From AC-32 sp963717725 (GTDB taxonomy: Bacteria; Actinomycetota; Thermoleophilia; Gaiellales; Gaiellaceae), in NCBI GenBank assembly GCA_963717725.1, contig CAVQWS010000003.1, positions 62,001-126,000 of the forward strand: 64,000 nucleotides of DNA, read 5' to 3'. Of this stretch, positions 58,575-64,000 are shown piece by piece. Both the position numbers and the translations under genes were made by a program. Below the pieces are notes generated by a model. That model was not told the origin of the DNA and did not search any database. It saw only the letters and a program-made list of their open reading frames with translations. Numbering within the stretch: position 1 is the stretch's first letter; every line of letters starts with the position of its first letter.

Positions 58575-59719
58575 CCGGACAGGTTCTGCACCAGCCTCCT
58601 GAATTCCTCGCCGCGCTGCTCGAAGTCGCGAAACTGGTCGTAGCTCGCGCAGGCCGGGCTCAGCAGCACCACATCGCCGGGCTGCGCTTCGATGTGCGCG
58701 AGCGCGGTGGCCAGGTCGCCGTCGTCGTGCCCATCGGGGATCGCCGCCGCGAGCTCGTCCGCGGTCTCGCCGATCAGGTGGACACTGCGCACGTTGGGTC
58801 CGATCGCCGCCGCGAGCGGCGTGAAGTCCTCGCCCTTGCGCGAGCCGCCGAGGATCAGGTGGACGGGCTCGTCTGCATAGGCGGCGAGCGCGCGCAGGGC
58901 GGCGGCGACGTTGGTCGCCTTCGAGTCGTTCACGTAGCGGACGCCGTTCACCTCGCCCACCGGCTCGAGCCGGTGCGGCACCCCGGCGAACGTCTCGAGC
59001 GCGCGCGCGATCTGTTCGTCGGGGACGCCGAGCGCGCGGGCGGCCGCCGTCGCCGCGGCGGCGTTCTCCCGGTTGTGCGCGCCCCGGATCAGCGGCTCCG
59101 CCGGCAGCTCGTCGTCGGCCGAGAACTCGATCCCCTCCAGGCCGCTCGACTTCGGCACGACCTTGACGCGCGCCCGCTCGAAGATCCGCAGCTTCGCGTC
59201 GCGGTAGGCCTCGAACGAGCCGTGCCGGTCGAGGTGGTCGGGCTCGAGGTTCAGGAGCACGGCAACCTCGCAGGCGAGCTCGTGCACGTCCTCGAGCTGG
59301 AAGCTCGAGAGCTCGCAGACGACGCGCGTGCCAGGCTCGACCTCGCCGTCGAGATCGGTCAGCGCCCGGCCGACGTTCCCGGCGGTCGGCGCGTCGAGGA
59401 TCGCGCCGAGCAACTCGGTGGTCGTTGTCTTGCCGTTCGTGCCGGTGACGCCGACGAGCCTCGGCTGCAGCAGCCGGTAGCCGAGCTCGACCTCGCTCCA
59501 GATCGGGATGCCTCGCCGCTCGGCCTCGGCGACGAGCGGCGCCTCACGCGGCACACCGGGGCTCTTGACGAGCAGCTCGGCGCGGTCGAGCAGCGAGAGG
59601 TCGCCGTCGTTCCCAAGCTCGCGATCGACGGCCGTCACCTCCAGCCCGCGCCGCGCCAGCGCCGCGACCGCCCCCTTCCCGGAGCGCGCGAGCCCGAGCA
59701 CGAGCACCCGCTGCGGCAA
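58571..59719 (-). CDS. murD: UDP-MurNAc-L-Ala-D-Glu ligase
   Basis: Adds D-glutamate. 382 residues, short for MurD. VLVLGLARSGKGAVAALARR, VTGTNGKTTTTELLGAIL, ELSSFQLEDV, NLEPDHLDRHGSFEAYRDAK and the C-terminal GVRYVNDSKATNVAAALRAL. The N-terminal domain is compact. TTG at 59719, 5 bp after the mraY stop; GTG at 59707 is the alternative. Confidence 0.94.
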   Translation of the reverse strand: MPQRVLVLGLARSGKGAVAALARRGLEVTAVDRELGNDGDLSLLDRAELLVKSPGVPREAPLVAEAERRGIPIWSEVELGYRLLQPRLVGVTGTNGKTTTTELLGAILDAPTAGNVGRALTDLDGEVEPGTRVVCELSSFQLEDVHELACEVAVLLNLEPDHLDRHGSFEAYRDAKLRIFERARVKVVPKSSGLEGIEFSADDELPAEPLIRGAHNRENAAAATAAARALGVPDEQIARALETFAGVPHRLEPVGEVNGVRYVNDSKATNVAAALRALAAYADEPVHLILGGSRKGEDFTPLAAAIGPNVRSVHLIGETADELAAAIPDGHDDGDLATALAHIEAQPGDVVLLSPACASYDQFRDFEQRGEEFRRLVQNLSG

Positions 59720-59724
59720 CGTGC

Positions 59725-60729
59725 TCAGCGGAACCCGGGGAAGTAGCGGTAGTACAGGGCGAAGCCGACAGCGCAGAGGAGGCCGGTGACGATCCAGAAG
59801 CGCACCATGATCTTCGTCTCGGACCAGGCCTTCAGCTCGAAGTGGTGCTGGATCGGCGCCATCAAGAACACGCGCCGCTTGAAGTACTTGAAGCTGAAGA
59901 CCTGGATGATCACCGAGAGCGCCGCCACCGCGAAGATGCCGCCGATCAGCAGCAGCAGGAAGATCGTCTTCGTGAAGATCGCGAACGAGGCGAGCGCGCC
60001 GCCGAGCGCCATCGAGCCGGTGTCGCCCATGAACACCTCGGCCGGCCAGGCGTTGAACCACAGGAAGCCGATTGCCCCGCCGATCAGCGCCGCCGCGATC
60101 ACGGCCAGGTCGAGCTTCGTGTCGAAGCGATGCCCGGGGGGCCCGGACCGGATCCACGAGATCACGATCATCGAGGCGAACGTGAAGAGCGCGATGATCA
60201 CCGTCCCGGCCGCAAGCCCGTCCACCCCGTCGGTCAGGTTGACGCCGTTCGCGGCGCCGGCGATCACGAGGAAGAGCAGCCCGTACCACGCGTACGAGAG
60301 CTCGAGGTCGCCGACGCCCGGGATGTAGACGCTCGTCGGCAGGTGCTGGTGCTGCGCCGCGATCCCGACGCCGACCGTGATCAGGCCAAGCAGAATCAGC
60401 TTCCAGCGGCCGTTGAGGCCGAGCGAGCGGCGGTGCGTCAGCTTGATGAAGTCGTCGAGGAAACCGATCGCGCCGCAGGCGAGCGTGACGAAGAACACGG
60501 TGAGCGCCGGCACCGTGTAGCGACTGAAGGCGAGGAAGCCGATAGCGGCAGCGAACAGGATCAGCAGGCCGCCCATCGTCGGCGTGCCCTGCTTGGAGAC
60601 GTGGTGTTGGGGCCCTTCCTCGCGGATGTGCTGGCCGAGCTCCTTGCGGCGCAGCACCTCGACGAACTTCGGGCCGGCCAGGATCGAGATCAGCAGGGCG
60701 ATCACCCCCGCCAGCAGGACTCGGCTCAA
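59725..60729 (-). CDS. mraY: Phospho-MurNAc-pentapeptide translocase MraY
   Basis: Forms lipid I on undecaprenyl phosphate. 334 residues, about ten transmembrane helices. GPQHHVSKQGTPTMGGLLIL, GFLDDFIKL, NLTDGVDGLAAGTVII with the catalytic Asp residues, and PIQHHFELKAWSETKIMVRF. TTG at 60729 overlaps the murF stop (TTGA). Confidence 0.97.
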   Translation of the reverse strand: MSRVLLAGVIALLISILAGPKFVEVLRRKELGQHIREEGPQHHVSKQGTPTMGGLLILFAAAIGFLAFSRYTVPALTVFFVTLACGAIGFLDDFIKLTHRRSLGLNGRWKLILLGLITVGVGIAAQHQHLPTSVYIPGVGDLELSYAWYGLLFLVIAGAANGVNLTDGVDGLAAGTVIIALFTFASMIVISWIRSGPPGHRFDTKLDLAVIAAALIGGAIGFLWFNAWPAEVFMGDTGSMALGGALASFAIFTKTIFLLLLIGGIFAVAALSVIIQVFSFKYFKRRVFLMAPIQHHFELKAWSETKIMVRFWIVTGLLCAVGFALYYRYFPGFR

Positions 60730-61958
60730 GCGCTCACCGCCGCGAGCGCTTCCGCGACCCGCTCCAGGCCGAGCGCGCGGGAGGCCTTGACCAGGACGAC
60801 GTCGCCCGGCAGCACGAGCTCGGTGACCTTGGTGGCCGCCGTTTCCGCGTCGGGCACCCAGCGTGTCACCGACACACCGTCGCCGGCGCCGTCCAGGTAG
60901 GCGCGCGCAAGCTCGCCGACGGCCAGCAGGACGTCGACACCGTGCTGTGATAGCTCGCGGCCGATCTCCTCGTGGTAGGCCGGCGCGGCCGGGCCGAGCT
61001 CGGCCATGTCGCCGAGGATCGCCACCCGGCGCCGCTCGCCCGCGGTCGTGGCGAGGTGGGCCAGCGCGGCGCGCATCGAGACCGGGTTCGCGTTGTAGGC
61101 GTCGTTGATCAGCAGACCGCCGCCGGGCAGCGGCAGCTCTTCTCCGCGCCAGGGCGAGAACTCGACGTCGACCCGCTCGGGGCGCGGCAGGCCGAGCGCG
61201 TCGAACGCGGCCAGTGCTGCGGCGGCGTTGGCGACCTGGTGCTCGGCGGTGAAGTTGAAGCTGACGCCGTCGACGACGGTGCGCCCGTCCTCACGGTGCG
61301 CGTCGGGCTGCGGCGGGTGAACGACGTCGATGTCGTCGCGCTCGACCGGGAACCCCTCCGGCACGACGGCCGTCCCGCCCGCGGGCAGCGCCGCGACCAG
61401 CTCGCCCTTCGCCCGCTGCACGCCCTCCAGGTCGCCGACGAGCTCCAAGTGGACCGGCCCGACGTTCGTGATCACGCCGACATGCGGCCGCGCGACCCGG
61501 CAGAGGTCGGCGATCTGGCCGAAGCCGCGCATGGCGAGCTCGAGGATGCAGACCTCGGTGCCGGGCTCTAGGCGGCAGAGCGTGAGCGGCACGCCGATCT
61601 CGTTGTTGAAGCTCGCCTCCGCGGCGACCGTGCGAGCGGCCGGAGCGCATAGCGCGGCGAGGATGTCCTTCGTCGACGTCTTCCCGGTCGAGCCGGTAAT
61701 GCCGACGACGCGGGCATCCGAGCGGTCGCGGACGAGCGAGCCGAGCGCCGCGAAGGCCTCGAAGGGCCGGTCGGGTAGCAGCGTCGCGGCGGCGCCGCGG
61801 ACGAGCGCCTCGTTGCGGAACTCGGCCCCGCGCCCGACGGCGACGAACAGGTCACCGTGCTCGATGCGGCGTGAGTCGACCTGGACGCCGGTGATCTCGT
61901 CGGCATGTGCGTCCAGCTCGCCGAGCTGCGGCAACTCCTCGACGCGCAGCGGGATCAA
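60726..61958 (-). CDS. murF: UDP-MurNAc-tripeptide-D-Ala-D-Ala ligase
   Basis: Adds D-Ala-D-Ala. 410 residues. ITGSTGKTSTKDILAAL, NNEIGVPLTL, ELAMRGFGQIADLC, NVGPVHLELVGDLEGV and INDAYNANPVSMRAALAHLA. TTG at 61958 overlaps the murE stop (TTGA). Confidence 0.96.
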   Translation of the reverse strand: MIPLRVEELPQLGELDAHADEITGVQVDSRRIEHGDLFVAVGRGAEFRNEALVRGAAATLLPDRPFEAFAALGSLVRDRSDARVVGITGSTGKTSTKDILAALCAPAARTVAAEASFNNEIGVPLTLCRLEPGTEVCILELAMRGFGQIADLCRVARPHVGVITNVGPVHLELVGDLEGVQRAKGELVAALPAGGTAVVPEGFPVERDDIDVVHPPQPDAHREDGRTVVDGVSFNFTAEHQVANAAAALAAFDALGLPRPERVDVEFSPWRGEELPLPGGGLLINDAYNANPVSMRAALAHLATTAGERRRVAILGDMAELGPAAPAYHEEIGRELSQHGVDVLLAVGELARAYLDGAGDGVSVTRWVPDAETAATKVTELVLPGDVVLVKASRALGLERVAEALAAVSA

Positions 61959-63391
61959 GCCGGAGCTCCGAGCCGGCGCAGCGCCTCGCGCGCCACCTCG
62001 CGGTCGTCGAACGGGATCGTGCGGTCGGCGAACTGCTGCCCCTGCTCGTGGCCCTTGCCGGCGATCACCACGACGTCGCCCTCCGCGGCCTCGCCGATGG
62101 CCCGCGCGATCGCCTCGCGCCGGTCCGGCTCGACCTCCGCGTCGCCCGCGCCCGCAAGGATCTCCGCGATGATCGCCTCTGGCTCCTCGCTGCGCGGGTT
62201 GTCGGAGGTGACGATCGCGAGGTCGGCGAGCTCGGTCGCGATCCGGCCCATCAGCGGGCGCTTCCCGCGGTCGCGATCACCGCCACAGCCAAAGACGCAG
62301 ATCACGCGGTTCTGCGCCAGGTCGCGCGCCGTGCGCAGGACGTTCTCGAGCGAGTCGGGCGTGTGCGCGTAGTCGACGAGCACGGCAAACGGCTGCCCTT
62401 CGTCGACCGCCTCGAAGCGGCCCGGCACGCCGCGCAGCTCCCTGACCCCGTAGGCGATCGCGTCGTCGGGGATCTCGAGCAGCCGCGCCGCCGCGACCGC
62501 GCCGAGCACGTTCTCGACGTTGAAGCGGCCGCGCAGCCGGGTCTCGAGCTCGATTCCGTCCGCTCGGAAACGCGCGCCTCGCGGGCCGAGCTCGAGGTCG
62601 TCGGCGCGCAGCTCGGCGTCGTCCGTCAGGCCAAAGGTGAGCAGCTCGTTCTGGCCGCGCAGCTCCTCCGCGAGGAGACGCCCGTGCTCGTCGCCCACGT
62701 TGACCGCCGCTGGCGGCCGCGACTCGGTGAAGAGCCGCCGCTTCGCGTCGAAGTACTCCTCGAGCGTCCCGTGGAAGTCGAGGTGGTCCTGCGTCAGGTT
62801 CGTGAAGACGAGCACGGCGAAGCGGACGCGGTCGAGCCGGCCGAGCGCCGAGCCGTGAGAAGTCGCCTCCACGGCCGCGCTGCGATCGCCGGCGTCGAGC
62901 ATCTCGCGGAACTCGCGCTGCAGGTCAATCGCCTCGGGCGTCGTGCGGACGGCCGCGCGGCGCTCGCCGCCGACCCGGCTCTCGATCGTCCCCAGCAGCC
63001 CGGGGCGGCGCCCGGCGGCGGCGAGGATCGCGTAGAGGAGGAAGGCGGTCGTCGTCTTCCCGTTCGTGCCCGTCACGCCGGCGACCTGGAGCTCCTCCGT
63101 CGGGCGGCCGAAGAACTCGTCGGCGGCGACGGCCATCGCAGCCCGCGCGCTCGGGACGACGAGCTGCGGCACGTCGAGCTCGAGCGACCGCTCGACGACC
63201 AGCGCCACGGCGCCGTTCGCGACCGCGTCGGCGGCGAACTCGTGCCCGTCCGCTCGTGTCCCGGGAACGCAGAAGAAAAGGCTCTCCGGCCCGGCCGCGC
63301 GGGCGTCGTAGGCGAGGTCGGCGATCTCGACGGGAGCCCGCCCGAGCACGTCCGACGGCGCGAGCGCCGCGATCAGCTGGTCGATCTCCAT
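61955..63391 (-). CDS. murE: UDP-MurNAc-tripeptide synthetase (meso-DAP type)
   Basis: Adds the third amino acid. 478 residues: GVTGTNGKTTTAFLLYAIL, EATSHGSALGRLDRV, NLTQDHLDFHGTLEEYFDAK and TSDNPRSEEPEAI. The DNPR motif predicts meso-diaminopimelate rather than lysine. ATG at 63391 with TAGACT 9 bp upstream. First of ten tightly packed dcw genes after ftsI. Confidence 0.96.
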   Translation of the reverse strand: MEIDQLIAALAPSDVLGRAPVEIADLAYDARAAGPESLFFCVPGTRADGHEFAADAVANGAVALVVERSLELDVPQLVVPSARAAMAVAADEFFGRPTEELQVAGVTGTNGKTTTAFLLYAILAAAGRRPGLLGTIESRVGGERRAAVRTTPEAIDLQREFREMLDAGDRSAAVEATSHGSALGRLDRVRFAVLVFTNLTQDHLDFHGTLEEYFDAKRRLFTESRPPAAVNVGDEHGRLLAEELRGQNELLTFGLTDDAELRADDLELGPRGARFRADGIELETRLRGRFNVENVLGAVAAARLLEIPDDAIAYGVRELRGVPGRFEAVDEGQPFAVLVDYAHTPDSLENVLRTARDLAQNRVICVFGCGGDRDRGKRPLMGRIATELADLAIVTSDNPRSEEPEAIIAEILAGAGDAEVEPDRREAIARAIGEAAEGDVVVIAGKGHEQGQQFADRTIPFDDREVAREALRRLGAPA

Positions 63392-63477
63392 CGAGGCGCG
63401 AGTCTAGCGACCGGCCCAGCCGAAGCGGCTCGCCTCGACGTCCCGAGAACCTCGTCTTTGCAGCACTTTTCTTGACA

Positions 63478-63545
63478 CTTTCGACACAGACACGCGCGCC
63501 CGGGGCCGATACGATCGCCTTGGGGAGGAGGCCGGGCGAACCGTA
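63478..63545 (+). repeat. 68-bp intergenic element, copy B
   Basis: Lies in the 163-bp gap between the ftsI stop (63555) and the murE start (63391), oriented toward ftsI on the plus strand. It differs from copy A (29162-29229, minus) at about five positions; the last 31 bases are identical. CAGACA, 17 bp, TACGAT can be read as a promoter. After the repeat, CCGTAGTACGG adds a small palindrome. Confidence 0.8.
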
Positions 63546-63554
63546 GTACGGAAC

Positions 63555-64000
63555 CTAGGGGGTGTACGCGGGCGTTGCGGTTGTCGTGGCGGGCGCGTCC
63601 GGGGGCACGCCGCCGTCGAGGTACTGCATATCGAACTTCGCGATCTGTGCGAAGGCAGGCGCAGCGACGACGCCGCCCCAGATCGCGCCGCGGGGCTCGT
63701 CCACCGAGACGAGGATCACCAGCCGCGGGCGCGATGCCGGCACGGCGCCGACGAACGAGGCCACGTAGCGCGAATCCGAGTAGCCGCCGTGCGCGTCGGG
63801 CTTTGCCGCGGTCCCGGTCTTGCCGGCGACCTGGTAACCGGGCACGACCGCCAGCGTCCCGGTGCCCTCGGCGACGACGTTCTTCAGCATCGCCATGATC
63901 TCCCGCGCGACCCAGCCGGAGACGATCCGACGGTGGGCGGGTCGAGCAACGTCGCCATCGCCGACGTGATCGACCAGGTGCGGCCGCACCCAGACGCCGC
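63555..64000 (-). CDS. ftsI: Penicillin-binding protein FtsI/PBP2, C-terminal part (cut by window edge)
   Basis: C-terminal end of a class B transpeptidase. GVWVRPHLVDHVG, RRIVSGWVAREIMAML, and the KTGT motif in GYQVAGKTGTAAKPDAHGGYS, then VASFVGAVPASRPRLVILV. A Pro/Thr-rich tail (PDAPATTTATPAYTP) ends it. The catalytic SxxK and SxN lie outside the window. Position at the head of the dcw genes supports FtsI rather than another PBP. Confidence 0.93.
   Translation of the reverse strand, partial: GVWVRPHLVDHVGDGDVARPAHRRIVSGWVAREIMAMLKNVVAEGTGTLAVVPGYQVAGKTGTAAKPDAHGGYSDSRYVASFVGAVPASRPRLVILVSVDEPRGAIWGGVVAAPAFAQIAKFDMQYLDGGVPPDAPATTTATPAYTP

Noticed and set aside
63562..63768. Plus-strand small protein downstream of copy B of the 68-bp element
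   Set aside because: It lies fully opposite the conserved KTGT region of ftsI and its translation shows no independent features.

Overview
The window reads as a compact, very GC-rich (about 70 percent by eye) chromosomal segment of an actinobacterium, most probably class Thermoleophilia (Gaiellales/Solirubrobacterales). The lineage is inferred from gene content: an actinobacterial shikimate block, a dcw cluster without ftsA, a SigB/SigF-type sigma factor and a meso-DAP type MurE. No mobile element, CRISPR array, prophage or rRNA operon was seen. Stop and start codons of neighbouring genes overlap almost everywhere (ATGA, GTGA, TTGA, TGATG), so operons are long.

Layout. From 1 to 30.15 kb everything is on the minus strand (transcribed right to left). 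Reading in that direction: glutamate formiminotransferase, then hutH, a 75-residue membrane protein, hutU and hutI (histidine to glutamate); a small membrane protein; an MBL hydrolase; hisS and aspS; a coiled-coil protein and three small envelope-type proteins; a 6S RNA candidate; a VOC protein; mnmA, an RsbW-like anti-sigma and its sigma factor; alaS, ruvX, mltG; aroE, aroC, aroK-aroB, aroQ; an M24 peptidase; efp; a biotin-carrier fusion protein, accC, an Asp23 protein, nusB, xseB, ispA, tlyA and nadK. The order hisS-aspS-6S-mnmA-alaS-ruvX-mltG and aroQ-pepP-efp-accB-accC-asp23-nusB-xseB-ispA-tlyA matches the ancestral order still seen in Bacillus.

From 30.17 to 36.5 kb the plus strand carries a methyltransferase, a uracil-DNA glycosylase, a heterodimeric ABC exporter, a secreted protein, tRNA-Gln(CUG), a DUF1206 remnant, tRNA-Glu(CUC) and a small membrane protein. 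From 36.5 to 46.8 kb come a BNR-repeat secreted protein, an HEAGH peptidase, a response regulator, gltX, an AlkZ-like gene broken by two frameshifts, endonuclease IV, a Cys-rich protein, a HAD hydrolase, a cation/proton exchanger and a beta-lactamase-like hydrolase. From 46.8 to 52.1 kb is an operon of glycine cleavage genes (gcvT, gcvH, gcvPA, gcvPB) ending in threonine aldolase. From 52.3 kb to the right edge is the dcw cluster: ftsI (cut by the edge), murE, murF, mraY, murD, ftsW, murG, murC, murB, ftsQ, ftsZ.

The strongest unexpected signals are: (1) all three divergent gene junctions are only 18-19 bp wide and share one TANNNTA box that can act as a -10 in both directions, placing both genes in leaderless geometry; (2) many other genes have TANNNT 6-9 bp before the start codon, often using the TAG stop of the previous gene as the first half of the -10; (3) the protein standing in for AccB carries a carboxyltransferase-like domain that has lost all metal ligands; (4) a 68-bp intergenic element occurs twice in opposite orientations; (5) a 6S RNA sits in the position conserved with Bacillus; (6) three single-base frameshifts, all apparently one extra base, interrupt aroK-aroB and the AlkZ-like gene.
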